Of a DNA stretch of 64,000 nt, positions 8,681 to 16,912 are shown one piece after another. Each line of letters begins with the position of its first letter. Positions within the stretch are counted from its first letter, which is position 1. Position numbers and translations under genes: made by a program. Source of the stretch: LMUY01 sp965276785 (GTDB taxonomy: Bacteria > Pseudomonadota > Alphaproteobacteria > Acetobacterales > Acetobacteraceae); the NCBI GenBank assembly GCA_965276785.1, contig OZ255629.1, positions 2,294,001 through 2,358,000 of the forward strand, in the 5' to 3' direction. The notes below the pieces were generated by a model, which saw only the letters and a list, made by a program, of their open reading frames with translations, made no database searches and was not told the DNA's origin.

Positions 8681-9334
8681 ATGCAGGCTACAACGCACCC
8701 AATGCAAGACCCCGGCAGCGCCAAGGACCTCGGCACCCAGCCCGCTATCCACCGCACCGCCAGCGTGCGGGACACCACCTTCAGCAGCTACAACGAAGTC
8801 GGCGCCCGCACCAAAGTCGCCGAATGCAGCTTCGGCGACTACTCCTATGTGGTGAACGACAGCGACATCATCTATACCGATGTCGGCAAGTTCTGCTCCA
8901 TCGCCGCGCACACCCGCATCAACCCCGGCAATCACCCGACCGGCCGGGTGGCGATGAACCACTTCACCTATCGCAGCAGCGCCTACGGCCTGGGCGACGA
9001 CGACCCAGCATTCTTTGATTGGCGCCGCTCGTTCCGCTGCCGCCTCGGCCATGACGTCTGGATCGGCCACGGCGTCATCGTGCTGCCCGGCGTCAGCCTC
9101 GGCCATGGCGCGGTGGCCGGCACCGGCGCGGTGGTCACCAAGGACGTCCCGCCTTGGACGATCGTGGCCGGCAACCCCGCCCGCGTGCTGCGCCGCCGCT
9201 TCCCCCCGGCGGTGAGCGAGGCTCTCGAGCGCATCGCCTGGTGGGACTGGAGCCACGCCGCCCTCCGGGCCGCCATGCCCGATATCCGGTCCCTCTCGGC
9301 AGAGGCTTTCGTCGCAAAATACGCCGGTGCGTGA
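8681..9334 (+). CDS. left-handed beta-helix acetyltransferase, TIGR03308-like
   Basis: A hexapeptide-repeat acyltransferase. The pattern HRTASVRDTTFSSYNEVGAR, YSYVVNDSDIIYTDVGKFCS, RINPGNHP, GHDVWIGHGVIVLPG and FPPAVSEALERIAWWDW matches what I know of the phosphonate-metabolism hexapeptide transferase family (TIGR03308). The active-site histidine is expected in the NHP segment. The frame opens at GTG 8645 but that lies in a repeat; ATG 8681 is preferred (217 residues), with ATG 8702 possible, and neither has a good ribosome site. No phn genes are adjacent, so a role in phosphonate use is not supported by context. Confidence 0.78.
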   Translation: MQATTHPMQDPGSAKDLGTQPAIHRTASVRDTTFSSYNEVGARTKVAECSFGDYSYVVNDSDIIYTDVGKFCSIAAHTRINPGNHPTGRVAMNHFTYRSSAYGLGDDDPAFFDWRRSFRCRLGHDVWIGHGVIVLPGVSLGHGAVAGTGAVVTKDVPPWTIVAGNPARVLRRRFPPAVSEALERIAWWDWSHAALRAAMPDIRSLSAEAFVAKYAGA

Positions 9335-9343
9335 CGCGTCCGC

Positions 9344-10024
9344 CTACGCCCCCACCCAAACCGCCTGCTTCATCCGCCCGACAAACGCCGCATGCGCCGC
9401 CAGCTCCGCCACCGACGGCACCACCACCCGCGGCACCCGCGCCCCGCTCACCCGGTAACTCACCACCGGCACCGCCACCGCACTCTCCGCCACCAACGAC
9501 AACCCGCGCTGCCGACCCCCGGTCAGCTCGATATACACCTCGGCCAACAGCCGGCAGTCCAGCAGCGCGTTGTGGCTGGTGCGTTCCGACACATCGATCG
9601 CAAACCGCCGGCACAGCGCGTCCAGGCTGTTCGGCAACCCCGGAAACCGCATCCGCGCCAGTGCCAGCGTATCGACCTTGCGGCTCAGGCACACGCTCGG
9701 CCGCTTCAATCGCGCCAACTCGGCATTGAGAAAGCCGAAATCGAACTCGGCATTGTGCGCCACCAGCGGGTCCTCGCCGATGAAGGCCAGCAACTCGTCC
9801 ACCACATCGGCGAACACCGGCTTGCCCGCCAAATCCGCTCGGGTCAGCCCATGCACCCGCGTCGCATCCGGATGGATGTCCCATTGCGGATCAATCAACC
9901 GGTGCAAAGTCCGCCCGGTCGGCAGGTCCCGCACCAGCTCCAGCGCCGCGATCTCGATGATGCGGTCGCCGGCCAATGGGTCGAGCCCCGTGGTCTCGGT
10001 GTCGAACAGCACCGAGCGGCTCAC
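9344..10024 (-). CDS. dnaQ: DNA polymerase III epsilon subunit
   Basis: A 226-residue 3'-5' proofreading exonuclease of the replicative polymerase. Exonuclease motifs are in order: Exo I FDTETTGLD, Exo II VAHNAEFDFGFLN, Exo III SHNALLDC. The start is GTG at 10024, in a GTGA overlap with the coaE stop; the much longer open frame upstream is only the antisense-free extension through coaE. The coaE-dnaQ pairing is common in alphaproteobacteria. The C-terminus (after GGRQRGLSL) is the usual variable alpha-binding region. Confidence 0.92.
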   Translation of the reverse strand: MSRSVLFDTETTGLDPLAGDRIIEIAALELVRDLPTGRTLHRLIDPQWDIHPDATRVHGLTRADLAGKPVFADVVDELLAFIGEDPLVAHNAEFDFGFLNAELARLKRPSVCLSRKVDTLALARMRFPGLPNSLDALCRRFAIDVSERTSHNALLDCRLLAEVYIELTGGRQRGLSLVAESAVAVPVVSYRVSGARVPRVVVPSVAELAAHAAFVGRMKQAVWVGA

Positions 10025-10605
10025 GCCCGCAAGCTCCGGATCAGCCGCACCAAGGGGCGCAGCGCGTGGAAGCGGGACAGGCCAGTGCGGACGACCAGGT
10101 CCGCCCGGCGGCATTTCTGCGAATCGGGCATCTGTCGCGCGATGATAGCGGCGATCTGCTCCGGAGGCACGCCCCGGCGGCGCACCCGCGCCATCTGCAC
10201 CGCGCGCGGCGCCGAGACCACCACCACCGTATCCACCCGACCCTCCGCCCCGGTCTCGAACAGCAGCGGGATGTCCAGCACCACGGCGGGCGCGCGGGCG
10301 TTGCGAGCGCGGGCGAGACAGCCGCGCTCCAGCCGGCGCACCGCCGGGTGCATGATCGCCTCCAGCCGCGCCATCGCCGCGTCGTCCCCCACCACGCCCC
10401 GGCGCAGCGCCGCACGGTCCAGCCGGCCGTCCACCACCACGCCAGGAAACGCCGCGGCAATGGCAGGCAACGCCGCCCCGCCCGGCCGCTGCAGCCAATG
10501 CACCGCCGCGTCCGCGTCGAACACCGGCAGGCGGGCGCGGCGGAACGCGGCGGCGGCGGTGGACTTGCCCATGCCGATCCCGCCGGTAAGCCCGATCACC
10601 TTCAT
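10021..10605 (-). CDS. coaE: dephospho-CoA kinase
   Basis: A 194-residue kinase for the last step of coenzyme A synthesis. The P-loop is GLTGGIGMGKST at the N-terminus; FDADAAVHWL, IMHPAVR and VVLDIPLLFETG are characteristic. The ATG at 10605 gives the family's usual start directly before KVIGLTGG. It overlaps dnaQ by 4 bases. It is divergent from the inositol-phosphatase family gene across about 210 bp of very GC-rich DNA that contains two copies of GCGCGCGGCAAGCG. Confidence 0.93.
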   Translation of the reverse strand: MKVIGLTGGIGMGKSTAAAAFRRARLPVFDADAAVHWLQRPGGAALPAIAAAFPGVVVDGRLDRAALRRGVVGDDAAMARLEAIMHPAVRRLERGCLARARNARAPAVVLDIPLLFETGAEGRVDTVVVVSAPRAVQMARVRRRGVPPEQIAAIIARQMPDSQKCRRADLVVRTGLSRFHALRPLVRLIRSLRA

Positions 10606-10815
10606 CGCGCCGCGGCACTTTGCATCATGCTCCCGATTACGCGATGCCCCCCGCGCGCGGCAAGCGCGCGACGCCGCCGGCGCGCGGCAAGCGTCCGCGG
10701 CGCTGTTCGTACTCGCGGGCGCCATGGTAAAGCTGCCGCACCTGGACGCCCGCGGCCATCGAGGCGGCGGCCCACTGCCGGGTGTTCTCCCGAGCTCCAG
10801 CCGTGCAGGACGCCG

Positions 10816-11598
10816 ATGATTGAACTCGAAAGCCGCTTTGCCCTGGCCCAATCCGCCTGCACCGAGGCCGCCGCCCTCGCCATCTCCATGCAGCCGCCAC
10901 CCGGCACAGACAGCGCCACGCTCAAAAATGCCCAGGACTGGCTCACCGAGGCGGATGGCGCCGTCGAAGCCTTCCTCTCCAACACCCTGCTCGACGCCTT
11001 TCCCGAGGATGGCTTCCAGGGCGAGGAAGGCGGCGCCACCCGCGAGGGCGCGTTGCGCTGGGTGGTGGACCCGATCGACGGCACCAGCAACTTCGCCCAT
11101 GGCGGCTCGCGCTGGGCGGTGTCGCTCGGCCTGGTGCAGGACCGCACCCCTTTGCTCGGCGTGCTGGTGGCGCCGCGGCTGGGCGACACCTATGCCGGCT
11201 GCCTGGGCCACGGCGCCACGCTCAACGGCTACCCGATCCGTCCCGCCAGCACGGCCACCCTGTCCCGCGCCATCGTGGAATGCGGCTGGTCCCCCCGGCG
11301 GCCGACGCGCGACTACATGGCGCTGTGCGCGCGGGTGATGGGCACCGGGTCGATGCTGCGGGCCGGCGGCTCAGGCGCGCTCGGCCTGGCCGAAGTCGCC
11401 GCCGGATTGCTCGACGGCTACGTCGAGCTGCACATCAACCTGTGGGACGTGGCCGCGGCACTCGCCATCCTGGCGGAGTCGGGCGCAGTGGTGAGCGGCT
11501 TCATGTTCCGCGACGGCCCCCGGACCGGCGCCCCTATCCTGGCCGCAGCCCCCGGCATCGCCGACGCGTTACGGTCGGTGGCCGCCCTTCCCGATTGA
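10816..11598 (+). CDS. inositol monophosphatase family protein
   Basis: A 260-residue Mg-dependent sugar/inositol phosphatase family protein. The metal-binding motifs are present: GEEGG (Glu ligand), WVVDPIDGTSNF (the DPIDGT signature) and WDVAAALAIL (the C-terminal Asp ligand). The ATG at 10816 (MIELESRF) is chosen because homology begins shortly after and nothing coding precedes it. The substrate could be inositol phosphate, histidinol phosphate or PAP; the sequence does not decide. Convergent with the OB-fold gene, with 12 bp between. Confidence 0.88.
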   Translation: MIELESRFALAQSACTEAAALAISMQPPPGTDSATLKNAQDWLTEADGAVEAFLSNTLLDAFPEDGFQGEEGGATREGALRWVVDPIDGTSNFAHGGSRWAVSLGLVQDRTPLLGVLVAPRLGDTYAGCLGHGATLNGYPIRPASTATLSRAIVECGWSPRRPTRDYMALCARVMGTGSMLRAGGSGALGLAEVAAGLLDGYVELHINLWDVAAALAILAESGAVVSGFMFRDGPRTGAPILAAAPGIADALRSVAALPD

Positions 11599-11610
11599 GC
11601 GCTTGAGGGG

Positions 11611-11997
11611 CTAGGCCGGCCGGAAACACGGCACCGGCGTGCCGTCGGTCGCCGGCTGAAACGTCAGTTCCACCGCCTGCCCGATCGCCAGCGCATCGAA
11701 GTCGCAATCCACCAGGTTGGTCAGCATCAGCGGGCCCTCCTCCAGCGCCACATAGGCGACGGCGAACATCGGATCGGTGCGCCGCATCACGGTGTAGCTG
11801 TAAATGCTGCCGCGGCCGGACGCCGGTTCCCACGCGGTCTCGCCGAAGCAGAACGGGCACAACGGCCGGGGATACCAGTGCGGCTTGCCGCACGCGGTGC
11901 AGCGGCGGATCAGGAAGCGGCCCTGCTTAGCGGCGGCGATGAACTCGGCGCTGTCCGGCGAGGCGGGCGGCGCGGGAATGGCACGGCTGGCCATCAT
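11611..11997 (-). CDS. Zn-ribbon/OB-fold (DUF35) thiolase partner
   Basis: A 128-residue protein with an N-terminal rubredoxin-like zinc ribbon (CTACG...CPFC) followed by an OB-fold (YSYTVMRRTDPMFAVAYVAL, ARG-type C-terminus). Such DUF35 proteins bind acyl-CoA and form complexes with thiolase-like proteins. Its start overlaps the stop of the thiolase-like gene directly upstream by 4 bases, as expected for such a pair. Start ATG 11997 or the adjacent 11994. Confidence 0.88.
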   Translation of the reverse strand: MMASRAIPAPPASPDSAEFIAAAKQGRFLIRRCTACGKPHWYPRPLCPFCFGETAWEPASGRGSIYSYTVMRRTDPMFAVAYVALEEGPLMLTNLVDCDFDALAIGQAVELTFQPATDGTPVPCFRPA

Positions 11998-13160
11998 TCA
12001 CGCTCCAGGATCACGGTGGCCGAGCCATGCCGGCTGCCCAGCATCCCGCCCGTGCCATGCGCCAAAGCCAAGCCGCAACTCGGCACCTGCACCGCCGGGT
12101 GCGCCTCGCCGCGAAGCTGCCGCACCGCCTCGATCACCTTGGTGATCCCGCCCCGGTTGGCGGGATGGTTGTTGCACAGCCCGCCGCCATCGGTGTTCCA
12201 CGGCAGCTTGCCCACGCCGCTGATCAGGTTGCCATCGGCCACAAAGCGCCCCCCCTCCCCCTTGGCGCAGAAGCCGAGATCCTCCAGCTGCATCACCACC
12301 GTGATGGTGAAGCTGTCATAGACCGAGGCATACTGGATATCAGCCGCCGTCACCCCCGCCTCGGCGAACGCCGCAGCACCCGACCACACGGCGCCGGAAT
12401 AGGTCAGGTCCAGTTCGCCGCCGTTCTGCCCCTTCATCGCCTCGCCCGCGCCCAGCACCCGCACCAGCGGCCGTTTCAGCCCGCGGGCGATGGCCGGGCT
12501 GGTCACCACCAGCGCGCCGCCGCCGTCGCTCACCACGCAACAATCCAGCCGGTGCAGCGGGTCGGAGATCATTTGCGAGCCTACCACGTCCTGCACCGTC
12601 ACCACGTCGCGCAGCATGGCGTGGGGGTTGTGCTGCGCGTGATGGCTGGCGGCGACCTTCACCCAGGCAAGCTGCTCGGCCGTGGTACCGAATTGGTGCA
12701 TGTGGCGCATGGCGCACATCGCGTAGATATTCACCGTGGTCGGGCCGAACGGCGCCTCCCAGGCCGCATCCGGCGAGCGGGCGTCCACGGCGCGCGGCGC
12801 GGTGCCGGACTGGCCCTCGCTGCGCGGCCGCCCCGCCAAGGTGATCAGCGCCACCTCGCAGCGCCCGGCGGCAATCGCCTCCGCCGCGTGCGCCACATGG
12901 GCGATGTAGGAGCAGCCGCCGAGCTCCGTGCTGTCCAAGTGGCGCAAGCGCAGGTTCATGTAGTCCGCCAGCGCGAGCGGGCCCATCCCCGGGGCGTCGG
13001 CGGCGCAGAAATAGCCGTCGACATCGTCCTTGGTGAGCCCGGCGTCCTGCAACGCGCCAGCGGCACATTCCGCATGAAGCTGGGCCACCGACTTGTCCGG
13101 CGCCTTGCGCGTGGGGTGCTCATACGCGCCGGCGATGTAGGCTTGGCCCTTGATGCTCAT
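11994..13160 (-). CDS. thiolase-like (SCP2-type) acyl-CoA protein
   Basis: A 388-residue thiolase superfamily member. Features: KDDVDGYFCAADAPG, ELGGCSYIAHVAHAAEAIAAG (active-site region), DCCVVSDGGGALVVTS, and the C-terminal NTDGGGLCNNHPANRGG, SCGLALAHGTGGMLG. In many of this subgroup the nucleophilic cysteine region is altered, so catalysis may be lyase- or carrier-like and not classical thiolysis. The ATG at 13160 is in an ATGA overlap with the upstream FAH stop; a longer open frame beyond it only shadows FAH. It acts with the DUF35 protein downstream. A related partial gene lies at 63843. Confidence 0.86.
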   Translation of the reverse strand: MSIKGQAYIAGAYEHPTRKAPDKSVAQLHAECAAGALQDAGLTKDDVDGYFCAADAPGMGPLALADYMNLRLRHLDSTELGGCSYIAHVAHAAEAIAAGRCEVALITLAGRPRSEGQSGTAPRAVDARSPDAAWEAPFGPTTVNIYAMCAMRHMHQFGTTAEQLAWVKVAASHHAQHNPHAMLRDVVTVQDVVGSQMISDPLHRLDCCVVSDGGGALVVTSPAIARGLKRPLVRVLGAGEAMKGQNGGELDLTYSGAVWSGAAAFAEAGVTAADIQYASVYDSFTITVVMQLEDLGFCAKGEGGRFVADGNLISGVGKLPWNTDGGGLCNNHPANRGGITKVIEAVRQLRGEAHPAVQVPSCGLALAHGTGGMLGSRHGSATVILERE

Positions 13161-14044
13161 GCTGGCCGCGCCACCGGCTCGGCCGCTTGCTGCACAATCG
13201 GGTTGCTCAGCGTCCCGATGCCTTCGAGTTCCACCTCGCAGACATCGCCGGGCTTCATCCACAACGGCGGTTGGCGCGCCAGGCCCACCCCCGCAGGCGT
13301 CCCCGTGACGATAATGTCGCCCGCTTCGAAGCGGAACGCTTCGCTCAGCGTCGAGACCAGAGTCGCCACGTCGAACACCAAGCTGCTGGTGGAGGCATCC
13401 TGCACCACCTGGCCGTTGAGCCGGGTCTGCAGCCGCAACCCGGCGCAACCGGGGGGCAGCTCGTCGGCGGTCACGAGATAGGGGCCGAACGGTCCGCTAT
13501 CGTCGAAGTTCTTGCCCACCGTCCATTGCGGCGCCTTGAACTGGTAGTCGCGCACGGAGACGTCGTTGAACAGCGAGTAGCCGATCACGTGCTCCAGCGC
13601 GCGGGCCTTCGGGATGTCCCGCCCGCCCTGCCCGATCACGGCGACGAACTCACCCTCGTAGTCGAGCTGGTCGGACAGGCGGGGGCGCACCACGGGGGCG
13701 CCATGGCCGATCAGGCCAGAGGCGAAGCGGCCGAAAATCGTCGGGTAGCTCGGCACCTGGAAGCCGCTTTCGGCCGAATGATCGGCGTAGTTAAGCCCCA
13801 CGCAAACGATCTTGCCCGGCGCCGGCAGCGGCGGCAGCAGGATGACGGCGTCCAGGTCGATCTGCGGCCCCCGCAGCAGCGCGCGGCCGGCCGATTGCAG
13901 CCGCTCGGCGCCGGCGGCGACCAGGCTGGCGAGGTCGCCCGGATAGTCGCTGTGACCGGCGGGCAGGCCATGGAACGCGCCGCTGGCGCCCTCCGAAGCC
14001 GCCAGCCCAAGGCTCCCATCCTGCCGGTAGGCGGCAAACCGCAT
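13157..14044 (-). CDS. fumarylacetoacetate hydrolase family protein
   Basis: A 295-residue FAH-family enzyme (C-C hydrolase, decarboxylase or dehydratase on beta-keto or oxo acids). The metal site is clear in LDYEGEFVAVIGQ, with VCVGLNYADHSAESG before it and FDDSGPFGPYLVTADE, DIIVTGTPAGVG after it. The ATG at 14044 follows GGGAGG by five bases. It heads a three-gene operon with the thiolase-like and DUF35 genes, pointing to breakdown of a CoA-linked acid, but the substrate is not evident. Confidence 0.88.
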   Translation of the reverse strand: MRFAAYRQDGSLGLAASEGASGAFHGLPAGHSDYPGDLASLVAAGAERLQSAGRALLRGPQIDLDAVILLPPLPAPGKIVCVGLNYADHSAESGFQVPSYPTIFGRFASGLIGHGAPVVRPRLSDQLDYEGEFVAVIGQGGRDIPKARALEHVIGYSLFNDVSVRDYQFKAPQWTVGKNFDDSGPFGPYLVTADELPPGCAGLRLQTRLNGQVVQDASTSSLVFDVATLVSTLSEAFRFEAGDIIVTGTPAGVGLARQPPLWMKPGDVCEVELEGIGTLSNPIVQQAAEPVARPA

Positions 14045-14171
14045 GCGTCCCTCCCGAGATTGGCACCGCACGCTGCGTGCGCCCGCCAGCCGAGTCAACG
14101 GGGTTCGTCAAGCATAGCAGCATCAGCTTTGTGCTTGAAACTGTCCGTGCCGAGCTGTCATTTCCTCGCCC

Positions 14172-14351
14172 ATGGACGCCACCGCCCCCTTCGATGCCGA
14201 CGCCGTGCTCGCCGAGGCCGCCACCCTCACCCTGGGAGCGATGCGCGTGGTCTCGTGCATAATCGCGATCGAGCACAAGATCGCCCAGGCCGCTTCCGCC
14301 CGTCTTGCGAGAGAGTCGGGTAAGCGCTCCCCGCCCGCCTCGTCCGGTTGA
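14172..14351 (+). CDS. small hypothetical protein
   Basis: A possible 59-residue product (MDATAPFDADAVLAEAATLT..., ending PPASSG) in the 558-bp gap between the FAH operon and the MFS gene. The first half is amphipathic and alanine-rich, resembling the start of a longer helical protein, and no ribosome site precedes the ATG. It may be a real small gene or the remnant of one. I do not recognise the family. Apart from a palindromic repeat at 14373 nothing else is seen in this gap. Confidence 0.3.
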   Translation: MDATAPFDADAVLAEAATLTLGAMRVVSCIIAIEHKIAQAASARLARESGKRSPPASSG

Positions 14352-14372
14352 GCGTTCAGACAATACCATAGC

Positions 14373-14414
14373 ACGTCATGGCCGGACTTGATCCGGCCAT
14401 CCACGGCGTCCGGA
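14373..14414. repeat. extragenic palindromic repeat
   Basis: A single hairpin element, ATGGCCGGACTTGATCCGGC followed by CATCCACGGCGTCC. It matches the left end of the repeats at 8.2-8.6 kb and 42.0-42.4 kb but lacks their shared core. Confidence 0.65.
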
Positions 14415-14602
14415 CGCGGCCGGCCCAACGCACGAAGCACGAATACTCCGCGATTGCCGTCAATCGTCAGCCTCCGGCCGCGGTCAACCATCGGCTTGTG
14501 GTTGTCCCGGCGGCCGAGGTGCGTTAGGGGGTGAACAATCGGGCGGCCCGTCCCACGTCTGGGCGGCGAACCAAGAACCTAAACCGCTAGGGGACAAGAG
14601 CG

Positions 14603-16084
14603 GTGTTTGAAACCAACATACCCGCCCGCTTGGACCGCCTGCCTTGGACACGCTTTCACTGGCTGGTGGTGAGCGCCCTCGGCATAACCTGGATTCTGGA
14701 CGGCTTGGAGGTCACCCTCGTCGGCTCGCTGGCGGCCGCCTTCAAGCACAGCACCATGCACATGACCGACGTCGAGGTCGGCTACTCGGCCAGCTGCTAT
14801 CTCGTCGGCGCCGTGCTGGGTGCGCTCGGCTTCGGCTGGCTCACCGACCGGATCGGCCGCAAGGCCATGTTCACCATCACGGTGCTAACCTACCTGCTGG
14901 CCACCATTGCCAGCGGGTTGGCCTGGAGCTTCTGGTCGTTCGCGCTGTTCCGCTTCATCACCGGCGCGGGCATCGGCGGTGAATACGCCGCGGTGAACGC
15001 CACCATTCAGGAGCTGATCCCCGCCCGGCGGCGCGGTTTCACCGATCTGGTCATCAATGGCAGCTTCTGGATCGGCGCCGCCCTCGGGGCCGGCGGCGCC
15101 ATCGCACTGATGAACCCGGACGTGATCGACCAAGCCTATGGCTGGCGGCTCGCGTTCCTGCTCGGCGGCACCATCGGGTTCATCAGCCTGCTGGTGCGGC
15201 GCTGGATCCCGGAGAGCCCGCGCTGGCTGATGACGCACGGCCAGCCGCAAGCCGCCGAACAAGTGATGCAGCAGATCGAGCACACCGTCAGCTCACGCTA
15301 CGGCACCTTGCCGCCTGTTCCAGACCAAAAGCTGCGCCTGCACAGCGACACGGCACAGTGGTTCACCGCCGGGCTGAAATCGATGTTCACCCGCTATCGC
15401 AGGCGCACGATCGTGGGCGTCTCGCTGATGACGGCACAGGCGTTTTGCTACAACGCGGTGTTCTTTACCTACGCGCTCATCCTCACCCGCTTCTACCACA
15501 TCGAACCGCGTTCGGTCGGCTTGTTCATCCTCCCCTTCGCCGCCGGCAACTTCGCCGGGCCGCTCCTGCTCGGGCCGCTATTCGACAGCATCGGCCGCAA
15601 GGTCATGATCACCTTCACCTATGTTTTGTCGGGCGTGATGCTGGTCGGCACCGGCTGGCTGTTCTCGCTCGGCATCCTGGATGCGGTGCAGCAGACCGCG
15701 TGCTGGACGGTGATCTTTTTCTTCGCCTCCGCCGCGGCCAGTTCCGCCTATCTCACCGTGGGCGAAGTGTTCCCGCTCGAAGTGCGCGCCATCGCCATCG
15801 CCATCTTCTACGCCTTCGGCACCGGTTTGGGGGGGGTGTGCGGCCCGACGGTGTTCGGCTGGCTGATCCAGAGCGGGTCCCGCGACGCGATCTTCGGCGG
15901 CTATGTCCTGGGCGGCCTGCTGATGATTGCTGCTGGCGGCGTGCAGGCTTGGCTCGGGGTCGAGACCCGGCGTTGCAGCCTGGAAGACGTAGCGCCGCCA
16001 CTCTGCCAGGCAGCAGCGCGCCGCGCCCACCCAGCGCCCCTGCCCCCTGAAAGCCAGCTTGGCGCGGCGCTGAAGCAGTCCTAA
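14603..16084 (+). CDS. MFS transporter, metabolite:H+ symporter type
   Basis: A 493-residue major facilitator with twelve predicted membrane segments. Motif A is GWLTDRIGRKAMF after TM2, and its counterpart in the second half is LGPLFDSIGRKVM. RFITGAGIGGEYAAVNATI and WIPESPRWLM match the sugar/organic acid porter group. A GTG start at 14603 follows AGGGGA. The C-terminal tail of about 40 residues is proline/alanine-rich and cytoplasmic. It stands upstream of a sugar ABC operon with an 86-bp gap; the substrate is undetermined. Confidence 0.87.
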   Translation: MFETNIPARLDRLPWTRFHWLVVSALGITWILDGLEVTLVGSLAAAFKHSTMHMTDVEVGYSASCYLVGAVLGALGFGWLTDRIGRKAMFTITVLTYLLATIASGLAWSFWSFALFRFITGAGIGGEYAAVNATIQELIPARRRGFTDLVINGSFWIGAALGAGGAIALMNPDVIDQAYGWRLAFLLGGTIGFISLLVRRWIPESPRWLMTHGQPQAAEQVMQQIEHTVSSRYGTLPPVPDQKLRLHSDTAQWFTAGLKSMFTRYRRRTIVGVSLMTAQAFCYNAVFFTYALILTRFYHIEPRSVGLFILPFAAGNFAGPLLLGPLFDSIGRKVMITFTYVLSGVMLVGTGWLFSLGILDAVQQTACWTVIFFFASAAASSAYLTVGEVFPLEVRAIAIAIFYAFGTGLGGVCGPTVFGWLIQSGSRDAIFGGYVLGGLLMIAAGGVQAWLGVETRRCSLEDVAPPLCQAAARRAHPAPLPPESQLGAALKQS

Positions 16085-16170
16085 GCTGCCGCAATCAAGA
16101 GGCGGCAGAGAAACGCTTTGCAACCAAACCGAGGAACCGCAAGCTACGGGGCCACCCGGCCGAACCGGCC

Positions 16171-16911
16171 ATGAGCCTGCTCGTGCTGCAACAGGTTGGC
16201 CGCTCGTTCGGCGCCATCCAGGCGCTGAGCGATATGGACCTCGCCATCGAGCCCGGCGAGGCGGTCGGGCTGATGGGCGATAACGGCGCCGGCAAGTCCA
16301 CCCTGGCCAAGATCATTGCTGGCAACTTCCCACCGAGCAGCGGGCAGATGGCGTTCGCCGGCCGCCCCTGCGCCTTCACCCGGCCGGTCGAGGCGCGCGA
16401 GGCGGGCATCGAGGTGGTCTATCAACACCTGGCTTTATCGGACAACCTCTCCGCCGCCGCCAATGTGTTCCTCGGGCGCGAGCTGCATCGCCGGGTCGGG
16501 CCGTTCCGCCTGCTGGACCATCGCCGCATGGAGCAGCGCGCCGCCGCCCTGTTCCGCGAACTCAAGAGCGAGACCCGCGCCGCAGACCTGGTGCGCCAGA
16601 TGTCCGGCGGCCAGCGCCAGGCAGTGGCCATCGCCCGCACCCGGCTGTCGGACGCGCGGCTCGTGATCATGGACGAGCCCACCGCCGCCATCAGCGTGCG
16701 GCAGATCACCGAAGTGCTGGCATTGATCCTCCGCCTGAAGGAAGCCGGCATCGCCGTGATCCTGATCAGCCACCGCATGCCCGACGTGTTCGACGTGTGC
16801 GACCGCGTGGTGGTGATGCGGCGCGGGCGCAAGGTGGCCGACAAGCCGGTGGCGCAATCGAGCCCGCACGAAGTCACCGCGCTGATCACCGGCGCGCTCG
16901 AGGCGGCTTAG
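16171..16911 (+). CDS. sugar ABC transporter ATP-binding protein
   Basis: A 246-residue single-domain ATPase of the ribose/fructose-type importers. Walker A GDNGAGKST, Q-loop VVYQHLAL, signature MSGGQRQ, Walker B LVIMDEPT, H-loop ISHRM. Most ribose-type importers use a fused double ATPase of about 500 residues; this is the half-size form seen in FrcA-like systems, working as a homodimer. The ribosome site is poor (CCGGCCGAACCGGCC just before ATG). One base separates it from the permease gene. Confidence 0.9.
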   Translation: MSLLVLQQVGRSFGAIQALSDMDLAIEPGEAVGLMGDNGAGKSTLAKIIAGNFPPSSGQMAFAGRPCAFTRPVEAREAGIEVVYQHLALSDNLSAAANVFLGRELHRRVGPFRLLDHRRMEQRAAALFRELKSETRAADLVRQMSGGQRQAVAIARTRLSDARLVIMDEPTAAISVRQITEVLALILRLKEAGIAVILISHRMPDVFDVCDRVVVMRRGRKVADKPVAQSSPHEVTALITGALEAA

Positions 16912-16912
16912 C

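Noticed and set aside
10637..10759. A 40-residue frame upstream of coaE
   Set aside because: Extremely GC-rich with a short repeated arginine-rich segment and no ribosome site; probably a by-product of the repeated GCGCGCGGCAAGCG.
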